DNA of 64,000 nt, taken from Betaproteobacteria bacterium (GTDB lineage Bacteria; Pseudomonadota; Gammaproteobacteria; Burkholderiales; Burkholderiaceae_C). Numbering within the stretch: the stretch's first letter is position 1; each line of letters begins with the position of its first letter. Of this stretch, positions 19,129 to 28,254 are shown piece by piece. The notes beneath the pieces were generated by a model. That model was not told where the DNA came from. It saw nothing but the letters and a program-made list of their open reading frames with translations, and did no database searches. The stretch is taken from NCBI GenBank assembly GCA_016704535.1, contig JADIZZ010000002.1, positions 434,001 through 498,000 of the forward strand, written 5' to 3'. The position numbers were made by a program, and so were the translations under genes.

Positions 19129-19144
19129 ATGAAAGCGCTTTCAT
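19129..19144. promoter_or_regulatory. LacI/GalR-type operator palindrome
   Basis: ATGAAAGCGCTTTCAT is a perfect 16-base palindrome with the central CG pair and GCGCTT core typical of LacI/GalR-family operators. It lies 95 bases before the GTG of the TonB-dependent receptor, just downstream of TTGCAG (19116-19121), a possible -35. Binding of a sugar-responsive repressor here would control the glycan locus. No LacI-family gene is in the window. Confidence 0.7.
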
Positions 19145-19239
19145 AAACCGTGTCCTCGCCGCCGGGAACCCGGCGGAGCGCCAACCAAACGGGGCGGCGA
19201 CCTGAAGGTCCAGCCCAGCCCACATCACCAGGAGACGCT

Positions 19240-22230
19240 GTGCAACAACTCCCGCACCCCCGACGCCGCCTTCGCGGTGGCCGATCGGCCTTCCGCGTCA
19301 CCCATCTGGCCGCTGCCTGCGCCATGGTCGCGGCCGGGTCGAGCGCCGTGCACGCGCAGCAGGCCGCGGCGCCGGCAGCCACCGAGGCCGCGCAGACGAT
19401 CGTCGTCAAGGGCATCCGCTCCTCGCTCGAATCGTCGCTGGAGCTCAAGCGCTATGGGCAGGGCGTCGTCGACGGCATCTCGGCCGAGGACATCGGCAAG
19501 TTCCCGGACACCAACCTGGCCGAGTCCTTGCAGCGCATCAGCGGCGTGTCGATCGACCGCTCGATCGGCGAAGGCTCCAGGGTCACCGTTCGCGGGGTCG
19601 GGCCCGAGTTCAACATGGTTCTGCTGAACGGCCGGCAGATGCCGGCCTCCAGCATTGCGGACACCGGTGCGTCCAATTCACGAGCCTTCGACTTCGGCAA
19701 CCTGGCGTCGGAAGCCATTGCCGGCATCGAGGTATTCAAGACCAGCCGGGCCAGTTCACCGACGGGCGGCATCGGTGCGACGATCAACATCAAGACCGCG
19801 CGCCCGCTCGAAAACCCGGGCCTTCGCGGCAGCTTCGGCGTCAAAGGTGTCGTCGACACCTCCAACAGCCGGCTTCCCAGCACGATGGCGGGCAATGAGC
19901 TCACGCCCGAGGTGTCCGGAATCTACAGCAACACCTTCGCCGATGGGAAGTTCGGCATCGCGTTGAGCGGCAGCTACCAGGAACGTGATCTGGGCTACAA
20001 CCAGGCCGCTGTCGGCGGCGGCTGGATCGTGAGCCGCGGGAATGCAGGCGCACTGGCCAATCCGTCCAACGCCAACCCGGCCGACATCACCAACAAGCCC
20101 GGCCCGGACGACCTGTATTCGTTGCCGCAGAACCTGATCTACAGCGTCAATGGGGTCAAGCGCCAGCGCACCAACGGTCAGCTGACCCTGCAGTACGCAC
20201 CGACGAGCAGTGTCACCGCGACGCTGGACTTCACCTACTCCGAACTCAAGCTTCAGAACAAGCGCAACGAACTGTCGGCGTGGTTCAACTTCGGTCCGTC
20301 GTCCAGTTCATGGACCGACGGGCCCATTGCCAGCCCCAAGTTCTATTCCGAAACCCTCGGCCCAGGCACGTCACCCCTGCGAAGAGGCCTCTCGGACGTG
20401 GCCATGGCCGGCGCGGACTACGCGACCAAGAACGAGAACAAGTCGACCGGCCTGAACGTCACATGGAAAGTTTCCGATCGGCTGAAGTTCGAATTCGACG
20501 CCCACTCGTCGACCGCCGAGTCGGGCGCGGACAGCCCCTACGGCTCGAACAACGCACTCGGAACCGCCAGCTTCAACCGCGCCACCACGGCCGTCGACTT
20601 CACGCGCGACTTCCCCGTGCTGAGCATCTACGACTCGGACATCAATCCCGCCCTGATGACGGTGACGGGTTCGTCGTTCCGCAACAGCTACATGAAGTCG
20701 GGCGTCGACCAGGCTCAGCTGAAGGGGCAATTCAAGCCTGCCGACGATTCGAAGCTGGATTTCGGCTTGAACCTGAACAAGGTCAAGAACCGCAGCGCGT
20801 TCTCCAACGTGCAACAGGACGACTGGGGTGGCCTGCAGAGCAGCGGGGCAGACTTCCCCGACAGCGTCTGGCGCGCCGACCAGATTCGCCCGTACTTCAA
20901 GCAGATCAGCGGCAGTGGCAGCCCGTCCCTCTACAACCAGTTCTTCACCTGGGACTTCAAGACGGTTCGCGACCTGGCTGCTGCGGCGCGAGGTGACCAG
21001 GCGCTGTTCCTGCCCAGCAGCACTTTCACGACCGACCGCCGGGTCGAAGAGAAGTCCCAGAGCGCGTACCTGCAGTACGTCAAGGATTGGGACACCCGGT
21101 TCCCGATGCGCTCGGCCATCGGGGTGCGCTACGAGAAGACGGACGTCACCTCGACGGCCCTGGTGCCGGTTGCCACCGGCATCAACTGGACGGGCACCAA
21201 CGAGTACCCGATCCAGTTCGCTGGCGCGCCGGGCTTCACGACGCTGAAGGGCAGCTACAAGCACTTCCTGCCCAGCATCGACGTGGACGTCGACGTGACG
21301 GACAACCTGAAGTTCCGCGCCAGTTACGGCGAAAGCATCGGCCGTCCCGGCTGGGGCGACATCCAGGGCGGCCAGACCTTGAACGCGCTGGCGCGCATCG
21401 ACGGGGGTACCGGACAGCAAGGCAACCCGGCCCTGAAGCCGTTGAAGTCGAAGAACTTCGACCTCGCCCTCGAGTGGTATTACGCCAAGGGCAGTTATCT
21501 CGCGCTCAGCTATTTCCAGAAGAAGATCGACAACTACATCGGCGTCACGCAGGTCGATGCCACGCCCTTCAACTTGAGGACACCGGTCAAGGGCGCATTC
21601 TGGAACGAGGCGGTCGCGGCCCGGTGTGGCGACGAGGATCCGGTCTGCATCCGGGAGTACATCTTCGCGATCTACGACGGCCGGTTCGGCGTCGACAAGG
21701 CCACCGGGACGATCCCGGGCCAACCGGGCGACCCGATCGCGAATTTCCGGATCACCGCGCCGGCCAACCAGAAGTCCGCGTCGCTCGACGGCCTGGAGTT
21801 CAACGTCCAGCACATGTTCGGCAAGTCCGGCTTTGGGATTTCGGCCAACTACACGATGGTCAATTCCGGCCTCAAGTACGACAACGCTTCCATCGGCGAG
21901 CAGTTTGCGCTGGAAGGGTTGAGCGATTCGGCCAACCTCGTGGTGTTCTACGAGAACGACAAGTGGCAGATCCGCGCGGCCTACAACTGGCGCGACAAGT
22001 TCCTGTCCGGACGCTTCGATGGCAAGGGACCCAACCCGGTGTACACCGAAGCCTATGGCCAGCTGGACATCAACGCCTCCTACAAGTTGACCGAGAACTT
22101 GTCCGTGCACGCCGAGGTGATCAATGCCAACGACGGCATCCAGCGCCTGCATGGGCGCGCCAAGGAACAGGCGCTGTACGTGACGCAGACCGGCCCGCGC
22201 TACATGTTCGGCGCGAACTACAAGTTCTGA
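19240..22230 (+). CDS. TonB-dependent receptor, Xanthomonas/Caulobacter type
   Basis: A 996-residue outer-membrane transporter. Order: signal peptide (cleavage near VHAQ, about residue 40); plug domain beginning IVVKGIRSSLESSLELKR and containing VVDGISAEDIGKFPDTNLAESLQRISGVSIDR; large beta-barrel; C-terminal FGANYKF with terminal phenylalanine. This matches the subgroup of TonB receptors used for large carbohydrates in Xanthomonas, Caulobacter and relatives. The GTG at 19240 has AGGAG five bases upstream and gives the signal peptide; upstream in-frame codons have no ribosome site. It leads a co-oriented locus ending in a GH16 glucanase, so a beta-glucan fragment is a plausible cargo. Confidence 0.93.
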   Translation: MQQLPHPRRRLRGGRSAFRVTHLAAACAMVAAGSSAVHAQQAAAPAATEAAQTIVVKGIRSSLESSLELKRYGQGVVDGISAEDIGKFPDTNLAESLQRISGVSIDRSIGEGSRVTVRGVGPEFNMVLLNGRQMPASSIADTGASNSRAFDFGNLASEAIAGIEVFKTSRASSPTGGIGATINIKTARPLENPGLRGSFGVKGVVDTSNSRLPSTMAGNELTPEVSGIYSNTFADGKFGIALSGSYQERDLGYNQAAVGGGWIVSRGNAGALANPSNANPADITNKPGPDDLYSLPQNLIYSVNGVKRQRTNGQLTLQYAPTSSVTATLDFTYSELKLQNKRNELSAWFNFGPSSSSWTDGPIASPKFYSETLGPGTSPLRRGLSDVAMAGADYATKNENKSTGLNVTWKVSDRLKFEFDAHSSTAESGADSPYGSNNALGTASFNRATTAVDFTRDFPVLSIYDSDINPALMTVTGSSFRNSYMKSGVDQAQLKGQFKPADDSKLDFGLNLNKVKNRSAFSNVQQDDWGGLQSSGADFPDSVWRADQIRPYFKQISGSGSPSLYNQFFTWDFKTVRDLAAAARGDQALFLPSSTFTTDRRVEEKSQSAYLQYVKDWDTRFPMRSAIGVRYEKTDVTSTALVPVATGINWTGTNEYPIQFAGAPGFTTLKGSYKHFLPSIDVDVDVTDNLKFRASYGESIGRPGWGDIQGGQTLNALARIDGGTGQQGNPALKPLKSKNFDLALEWYYAKGSYLALSYFQKKIDNYIGVTQVDATPFNLRTPVKGAFWNEAVAARCGDEDPVCIREYIFAIYDGRFGVDKATGTIPGQPGDPIANFRITAPANQKSASLDGLEFNVQHMFGKSGFGISANYTMVNSGLKYDNASIGEQFALEGLSDSANLVVFYENDKWQIRAAYNWRDKFLSGRFDGKGPNPVYTEAYGQLDINASYKLTENLSVHAEVINANDGIQRLHGRAKEQALYVTQTGPRYMFGANYKF

Positions 22231-22295
22231 GCAAGCCGGCCAGCCTTTGAGCCCCAGATCTCCATTCGGCGTCAACCCCCGTCAGGAAAACCGCG

Positions 22296-24149
22296 ATGAC
22301 TCAGCCTTCGAAACGTTTTGCCCTTTCCGCGTGCGCGTTGGCGGCCTCCCTGCTGGTGGCCGCTTGTGGCGGCGACGGTAGTGACCCGTCGAGCACGGAT
22401 TCGGTGGCCCCCACGCTGGTCATCGACGACAACGTCGCAGGCGCCTCGGCCCGCGGCGCGGTGACCTTCACCTTCACGTTCAGCGAATCCGTAGGCACCA
22501 GCTTCTCCGCCGCGGACATCGTGGTCGCGGGGGGAGCGGCGGGAACGCTGATCAAAGTCAACGACATGAAGTACCTGCTGGAGGTCACGCCGCCGACCAA
22601 CGCCAGTGGCACGATGAGCGTGAGCGTGGCGGCAGGGACCTTCACCGATCTCAACAAGAACGCCAATGCGGGCGCGAGCGCGCATGACCAGGCCTTCAAC
22701 ACGGTGGTCGTGGTTCCACCGCCGGTGGGTGGTGACGTGGTCCTGGCCTCGTTCGACGAGACGACGCCCCTGGTGTTCGAAGGCTTCAACGGCGCGGAGA
22801 CCTCGGCCATTGCCGCAGGTCCGGCCGGCGGCACCGGCAAGGCCGGCAAGATCATCCGTCTGGGCGGCGAAGTCTGGGCAGGCGCGAAGGTGAACGTCGA
22901 CGTCATCCCGTTGACCGCGAGCAACCGCACGATCTCGGCGCGGGTGTACTCCGCCGTGGCCGGCGTTCCGATGGTGCTGAAACTGGAAAATGCCTCCGAC
23001 CCCGGCATCAACACAGGCGACCTGCAGGCCACGCAAACCGTCGTGGTGGGCTGGCAGACGCTGACGTGGGTGATTCCCGCCGACAAGGTGGGTCCGCAAT
23101 ACAGCTGGGTCGTGATGCTGCCCAACCTGGGCACGAAGGCTTCGGCCGACCCGGGGGAGACCTACTACTTCGACGACATCAAGCTCGTCATCCCGCCAGC
23201 GCCCACGGACGTAGTGCTGACCTCGTTCGACGAGACGACGCCCCTGGTGTTCGAAGGCTTCAACGGCGCGGAGACCTCGGCCATTGCCGCGGGTCCGGCG
23301 GGCGGCACCGGCAAGGCCGGCAAGATCATCCGTCTGGGTGGCGAGGTGTGGGCTGGTGCCAAGGTGAACGTCGACGTCATCCCGCTGACGGCGAGCAACC
23401 GCACGATCTCGGCACGGGTGTACTCCGCCGTGGCCGGCGTGCCGATGGTGCTGAAGCTGGAGAATGCCTCCGACCCCGGCATCAACACCGGCGACCTGCA
23501 GGCCACGCAAACCGTCGTCGTGGGCTGGCAGACCCTGACTTGGGTGGTCCCCGCCGACAAGGTGGGTCCGCAGTACAGCTGGGTCGTGATGCTGCCCAAC
23601 CTGGGCACCAAGGCATCGGCCGACCCCGGCGAGACCTACTATTTCGACGACATCAAGCTCGTGATCGCGCCGCCGCCCACGGGTGTGGTGCTGGCCTCGT
23701 TCGACGAGGCACCGCCCCTGGTGTTCGAAGGCTTCAACGGCGCGGAAACGTCGGCGATTGCCGCGGGTCCGGCGGGCGGCACCGGTCTTGCCGGCAAGAT
23801 CATCCGTCTGGGTGGCGAGGTATGGGCTGGCGCGAAGGTCAACGCCGACGTCATCCCGCTGACGGCAAGCAACCGCACGATTTCGGCGCGGGTGCATTCC
23901 GCGGTCGCCGGCGTGCCCATGGTGCTGAAGCTGGAGAACGCCTCCGACCCCGGCATCAATACCGGCGACCTGCAGGCCACGCAAACCGTCGTGGTGGGCT
24001 GGCAGACCCTGACTTGGGTGGTCCCCGCCGACAAGGTGGGTCCGCAGTACAGCTGGGTCGTGATGCTGCCCAACCTGGGCACCAAGGCGTCGGCCGACCC
24101 AGGGGAAACCTACTACTTCGACGACATCAAGCTCCTCTCCGGGCCGTAG
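22296..24149 (+). CDS. Lipoprotein with three near-identical 158-residue repeats
   Basis: A 617-residue lipoprotein of unknown function. The lipobox LVAAC ends at Cys24, followed by a Gly/Asp/Ser-rich linker that suggests sorting outward. Residues about 37-145 form a bacterial Ig-like domain (APTLVIDDNVAGA, FTFTFSESVGTSFSAADI). Three repeats then follow, each starting near V-L-x-SFDExxPLVFEGFNGAET and ending ETYYFDDIKL, with an exact 158-residue period. Each looks like a beta-sandwich carbohydrate-binding module; two aromatic-rich stretches (GWQTLTWV, QYSWVVML) could form a glycan platform. It lies between a TonB receptor and halogenase-like genes. A role as a surface glycan-binding protein, analogous to SusE/F or SGBP, is inferred. 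Confidence 0.75.
   Translation: MTQPSKRFALSACALAASLLVAACGGDGSDPSSTDSVAPTLVIDDNVAGASARGAVTFTFTFSESVGTSFSAADIVVAGGAAGTLIKVNDMKYLLEVTPPTNASGTMSVSVAAGTFTDLNKNANAGASAHDQAFNTVVVVPPPVGGDVVLASFDETTPLVFEGFNGAETSAIAAGPAGGTGKAGKIIRLGGEVWAGAKVNVDVIPLTASNRTISARVYSAVAGVPMVLKLENASDPGINTGDLQATQTVVVGWQTLTWVIPADKVGPQYSWVVMLPNLGTKASADPGETYYFDDIKLVIPPAPTDVVLTSFDETTPLVFEGFNGAETSAIAAGPAGGTGKAGKIIRLGGEVWAGAKVNVDVIPLTASNRTISARVYSAVAGVPMVLKLENASDPGINTGDLQATQTVVVGWQTLTWVVPADKVGPQYSWVVMLPNLGTKASADPGETYYFDDIKLVIAPPPTGVVLASFDEAPPLVFEGFNGAETSAIAAGPAGGTGLAGKIIRLGGEVWAGAKVNADVIPLTASNRTISARVHSAVAGVPMVLKLENASDPGINTGDLQATQTVVVGWQTLTWVVPADKVGPQYSWVVMLPNLGTKASADPGETYYFDDIKLLSGP
22751..24148 (+). repeat. Three tandem 474-bp coding repeats
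   Basis: The marker string GTTCGACGAG occurs at 22751, 23225 and 23699, exactly 474 bases apart. The three units differ mainly at synonymous positions and at a few residues (for example WVIPADK against WVVPADK, RVYSAV against RVHSAV). High DNA identity indicates recent duplication or continuing gene conversion, and the array could change copy number by recombination. Confidence 0.9.
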
Positions 24150-24369
24150 CGCGAGCGTCTCGGTCCAGCGTTCGATCTCTGGACCCGCTGCGGTTCCTGG
24201 CGGCAGCTTGTTCGTGGTCGAGTTCGGCGCGACGAACTGGCCGGTGCACGCGCTCGATGCGAGCTGACCGTGGCCCCAGGGCATTGGGCATGCCGGGGCG
24301 TCAGGCAAGATCCGCCGACGCTGAAGGGCCGAACGGCTGGCACTCGGCAGACGTCAACGAGGCAAATCG
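24150..24369 (+). other. Gap between repeat lipoprotein and first halogenase-like gene
   Basis: No gene was recognised in this 220-base gap. It is the largest internal gap of the locus. It contains no palindrome like the one at 19129. GACGTCAACGAGGCAAATCG precedes the next ATG without a strong ribosome site. Confidence 0.5.
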
Positions 24370-25881
24370 ATGAGCGACAACCGCCTGAAGAAGGTCTTGA
24401 TCGTGGGCGGCGGCACGTCCGGCTGGATGTCCGCTGCCGTGCTGTTGCACTCGCTCGGGAAGAACTACGAGATTCAGCTGATCGAATCCGACGAGATCTC
24501 CACCGTGGGCGTGGGAGAGGCGACGATTCCGTCGATCATGAAATTCAACTCGTTGATCGGCATCGACGAAGACGAGTTCATGAAGAAAACCCAGGCCACC
24601 TTCAAGCTCGGCATCCAGTTCCGCAACTGGGGCGCTCAGGGTGATTCCTACATCCATGGCTTCGGCACCATGGGCCTGAAGACCGGCCTTGTGGACTTCC
24701 ATCACTATTGGCTGAAGGCCCATCAGGCGGGGAAAGCGGATCGGTTGGATGACTATTCCATCAATCTGCTGGCCTGCGAGAAGAACAAGTTCACCCGCGC
24801 CAGCATGGAGAACATCAACTCTCCGCTGGCAGACCTGCGTCACGCATTTCATTTCGACGCCGGCCTTTATGCAGCCTATCTCAGGGGATACAGCGAAAAA
24901 CTGGGTGTCACACGGACGGAAGGAAAGATCGTCGGTGTTCAGGTGCACCCCGAAAGCGGCTTCGTGACGTCGGTGACCATGGAAAACGGGGATGTGCATG
25001 CGGCAGACCTGTTCATCGACTGCTCTGGATTCCGCGGCCTGCTGATCGAACAGACGCTGCACACCGGCTACGACGACTGGAGTCACTGGTTGCCGTGCGA
25101 CAGCGCGTTGGCCGTGCCCTGCGCATCCGTCAGTCCGCTCTTGCCATTCACGCGCTCCACAGCGCACAGTGCCGGCTGGCAGTGGCGTATTCCCCTGCAG
25201 AACCGCATCGGCAATGGCCATGTCTATTGCAGCAAGTTCATGGGCCAGGATGAAGCCACGTCCATTCTTCTGGGCAACCTCGACGGCAAGGCGCTGGCCG
25301 AGCCACGGCTGATCCGTTTCGTGACGGGCAAGCGCAAGAAACTCTGGAACAAGAACGTGGTCGCCATCGGCTTGGCCGCTGGATTCATCGAACCCCTGGA
25401 GTCGACCTCGATCCATTTGATACAGCAAGGGATCGTGCGGCTCATCGAGTTGTTTCCCAATCTCGGCTTCCATCAGGCCGATATCGATGAATTCAATCGC
25501 CAGTCGCAGACTGAATTCGAACAGGTTCGCGACTTCATCGTCCTGCATTACAACGCGACGCAGCGAACAGACTCGGAATTCTGGAAGTACTGCCGCCACA
25601 TGGACGTGCCCGACACCCTGAAACACAAGACGGAACTCTTCCGCGGCAATGGCCGGTTCTTCCACAAGAACGACGAGCTCTTCGGCGAGACCAGTTGGGT
25701 GCAGGTGATGCTGGGTCAAGGCATCCAGCCACTGGGCTACCACCCGCTGATCGAGAACACGGCCGACGAAGCCATTTTCAAGATGATGGCGAATGTCAAG
25801 GCGGTGATGCACAACGTGGTCGACAGGATGCCGACGCATGAGCAGTACATTGCGGCCCACTGCAAGGCAGGGTCGCTCTGA
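24370..25881 (+). CDS. Flavin-dependent tryptophan-halogenase-like protein 1
   Basis: A 503-residue protein of the Trp_halogenase family. FAD-binding GGGTSGW begins at residue 13. The catalytic lysine that forms the haloamine is at position 79 in TFKLGIQF, the same number as K79 in PrnA and RebH. The halogenase signature WQWRIP is at 270-275, and GFIEPLESTS near 339 carries the second active-site glutamate (E344). All core residues of a working FADH2-dependent halogenase are thus present, but the substrate is unknown. The closest characterised relatives by pattern are the TonB-receptor-linked halogenases of Xanthomonas and Brevundimonas type (general knowledge), not antibiotic-pathway enzymes. 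No flavin reductase gene lies in the locus. Confidence 0.88.
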   Translation: MSDNRLKKVLIVGGGTSGWMSAAVLLHSLGKNYEIQLIESDEISTVGVGEATIPSIMKFNSLIGIDEDEFMKKTQATFKLGIQFRNWGAQGDSYIHGFGTMGLKTGLVDFHHYWLKAHQAGKADRLDDYSINLLACEKNKFTRASMENINSPLADLRHAFHFDAGLYAAYLRGYSEKLGVTRTEGKIVGVQVHPESGFVTSVTMENGDVHAADLFIDCSGFRGLLIEQTLHTGYDDWSHWLPCDSALAVPCASVSPLLPFTRSTAHSAGWQWRIPLQNRIGNGHVYCSKFMGQDEATSILLGNLDGKALAEPRLIRFVTGKRKKLWNKNVVAIGLAAGFIEPLESTSIHLIQQGIVRLIELFPNLGFHQADIDEFNRQSQTEFEQVRDFIVLHYNATQRTDSEFWKYCRHMDVPDTLKHKTELFRGNGRFFHKNDELFGETSWVQVMLGQGIQPLGYHPLIENTADEAIFKMMANVKAVMHNVVDRMPTHEQYIAAHCKAGSL

Positions 25882-25937
25882 AGTCGACGTGCGGCTCCCG
25901 GTGAAGTCGGACCAAATGACTGGTTGAGGGCCGTCAC

Positions 25938-27485
25938 TTGAACGATCGCATCCGTCACATCGTCATCCTGGGCGGCGGTTCGGCCGGTTGGCTGACCGCA
26001 GCATTGCTCGCAGCCGAACATGCGCCGGCGCACGAGGGCGGGTTGCAGGTGACGCTGATCGAATCGCCCCAGACGCCGCCCATCGGCGTGGGTGAGGGCA
26101 CATGGCCGACGATGCGCGACACGCTGCGCCGCATCGGTGTCAGCGAGACCGGCCTCGTCCGCGAGTGCGATGCCGCGTTCAAGCAGGGTTCGCGCTTCGA
26201 CGGCTGGGTCGACGGAACGCCCGGCGACCATTACTTCCACCCCTTCACGCTGCCGCAGGGCTACACCGAGGCCCCGCTGGTGCCGGCCTGGTTGTCGCAC
26301 CCGGCGCAGGTGCCGTTTGCCGACCTCGTCTGCGTGCAGCCGCACCTGTGCGCCCAGGGCCGCGCGCCCAAGCAGGCCACCACGCCCGAGTATGCGGCGG
26401 TGGCCAACTACGCCTACCACTTCGACGCCGGCAAGTTCGGACTCTTCCTGCGCCGCCATGCCGTCGAGACCCTGGGCGTGCGCCATGTCGTCGATCACGT
26501 GGTCGGCGTCAACAGCCACGACAACGGCGACATCGCGTCGCTGCAGACCCAGGGCCAGGGCGCGCTGGCCGGCGACCTGTTCGTCGACTGTTCGGGCCTG
26601 CCTTCGCTGCTGCTCGGTGGCCACTACGGCGTGCCGCTGCGCTCGCAGCAGCACGTGCTCTTCAACGATGCGGCGCTGGCCATGCAGGTGCCCTACCCGC
26701 AGGCCGACACGCCGATCGCGTCGCAGACCATCGCCACCGCGCAGCGCCACGGCTGGATCTGGGACATCGGCCTGCCCACGCGGCGCGGGGTCGGCCACGT
26801 GTACTCCAGCGCCCACGCCTCGGACGACGAGGTCGAGCGCGACCTGCGCGCGCACGTGGCGGCCACCGGCGGCGCGCCGGATCTGCCGGTGCGCAAGCTC
26901 TCGTTCACGCCCGGCTACCGCGAACGCTTCTGGCACCGCAACTGCGTCGCCATCGGGCTGTCGTCGGGTTTCATCGAGCCGCTGGAGGCCTCGGCGCTGG
27001 CGCTGGTGGAACTGTCGGCGGCGATGCTCAACGACGAGATGCCGGCCACGCGCGGGGCGATGGACATCGTCGCCCGGCGTTTCAACGACAGCTTCGGCTA
27101 CCGCTGGTCGCGCATCATCGAATTCCTGAAGCTGCACTACGTGCTGAGCCGCCGCGAAGGCTCGGCCTACTGGCAGGACCACCGGCGGCCCGAAACCGTG
27201 CCCGAACGGCTGCGCGAGCAGTTGCTGCTGTGGCGGCAGCGGCCGCCGTCTCGCCACGACCTGTTCCGCGCCGAGGAGGTGTTCCCCTCGGCCAGCTACC
27301 AGTACGTGCTGTACGGCATGGGCTTCCGGCCCGACGCGCCCGACGGCACGCGCCGGGTCGCCCTGGCCGAGGCCGATGCGCACTTCCGCGAGGCGGCACG
27401 CCTGACGCGCCGCATGCTGGCGGCCTTGCCGGCCCACCGCGAGCTCGTCGAGCATATCCGTCAGCACGGCCTGCAACGGATCTGA
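25938..27485 (+). CDS. Flavin-dependent tryptophan-halogenase-like protein 2 (divergent)
   Basis: A 515-residue member of the same family, clearly more distant from the other two copies. FAD motif GGGSAGW begins at residue 12. A lysine is kept at 82 (AFKQGSRF) and GFIEPLEAS is present, but the halogenase signature reads W273-I-W275-D-I-G, with Gly where Pro is expected, followed by LP. The altered signature may mean different chemistry or substrate. The start is TTG at 25938, with GAGGG upstream (25925-25930); no ATG gives the FAD motif. It lies 56 bases after protein 1. Confidence 0.83.
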   Translation: MNDRIRHIVILGGGSAGWLTAALLAAEHAPAHEGGLQVTLIESPQTPPIGVGEGTWPTMRDTLRRIGVSETGLVRECDAAFKQGSRFDGWVDGTPGDHYFHPFTLPQGYTEAPLVPAWLSHPAQVPFADLVCVQPHLCAQGRAPKQATTPEYAAVANYAYHFDAGKFGLFLRRHAVETLGVRHVVDHVVGVNSHDNGDIASLQTQGQGALAGDLFVDCSGLPSLLLGGHYGVPLRSQQHVLFNDAALAMQVPYPQADTPIASQTIATAQRHGWIWDIGLPTRRGVGHVYSSAHASDDEVERDLRAHVAATGGAPDLPVRKLSFTPGYRERFWHRNCVAIGLSSGFIEPLEASALALVELSAAMLNDEMPATRGAMDIVARRFNDSFGYRWSRIIEFLKLHYVLSRREGSAYWQDHRRPETVPERLREQLLLWRQRPPSRHDLFRAEEVFPSASYQYVLYGMGFRPDAPDGTRRVALAEADAHFREAARLTRRMLAALPAHRELVEHIRQHGLQRI

Positions 27486-27546
27486 GTTCGGCCGCAGCCC
27501 GACAATCCGACTCCACTCCCGTTCCCTGGCCAACCGGCACAACCCC

Positions 27547-28254
27547 ATGACGCGATCGGTCCTGTTGAACAACGTCACCCACCGCGACCTGCGTGTGGTC
27601 ACCACACGCGGTGCGGCCTGGGGCGACGACGTGATGTCGGCGGTGGTCGTCCCGGCCGAATTCCGCAACCTGCAGGCGCACTACCCGGTGGTGTTCCAGA
27701 AGACCGCCGATGCCATCGGCTTCCAGCCCGTCGCGGTGCTCGGATTCGAACCCGGCCAGAACCTGTTCCTCGGCCCCGAGGGCTGGGACGCGTCCTACGT
27801 GCCGATGGCCATTGAACGCCAGCCTTTCATGATCGGCCGTGACGGCGACGAGCTGCTGGTTCACGTCGACATGGACAGCCCGCGCATTGGCGGTGCTGAC
27901 GGCGAGCCGGTGTTCCTGCCGCAGGGCGGCACGACGGACTACCTGGAGCGCGTGAACTCGCTGCTGCTGGCCATCCACGAAGGTGTGCAGGCCACGCCGG
28001 CCTTCGTGAGCGCCTTGCTCGACCACCGGCTGCTCGAGCCCTTCGTGCTCGATGCCGAAGGCCCCGACGGCTCGCAGAACCGCCTGGCCGGGATGTACAC
28101 GATCGACGAGGACCGTCTGGCCCGCCTGCCCGGCGACGACCTGCAGGCGCTGCACGCGGCCGGCCACCTGCTGCCCATCTACATGGCGGTGGCGTCGATA
28201 GGGCGCTTCCGCGACCTGATCGATCGTCACGCCCGGCGCAAGGTACCGGCTTGA
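27547..28254 (+). CDS. SapC family protein
   Basis: A 235-residue protein with the SapC pattern: HRDLRVVTTRGAAWGDDVMSAVVVPAEFRNLQ near the N-terminus, then ALLGFEPGQNLFL-like and FMIGRDGDELLVHVD stretches. Members often sit beside TonB receptors and tryptophan-halogenase-like genes; their biochemical role is unknown despite the name, taken from Campylobacter S-layer work. There is no signal peptide. Its TGA stop at 28252-28254 is immediately followed by the ATG of the cupin-like gene, indicating translational coupling. Confidence 0.85.
   Translation: MTRSVLLNNVTHRDLRVVTTRGAAWGDDVMSAVVVPAEFRNLQAHYPVVFQKTADAIGFQPVAVLGFEPGQNLFLGPEGWDASYVPMAIERQPFMIGRDGDELLVHVDMDSPRIGGADGEPVFLPQGGTTDYLERVNSLLLAIHEGVQATPAFVSALLDHRLLEPFVLDAEGPDGSQNRLAGMYTIDEDRLARLPGDDLQALHAAGHLLPIYMAVASIGRFRDLIDRHARRKVPA

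Noticed and set aside
22751..24148. Tandem repeats as a possible CRISPR or satellite array
   Set aside because: The 474-bp period is in frame and codes for a repeated domain; no short repeat-spacer pattern exists.
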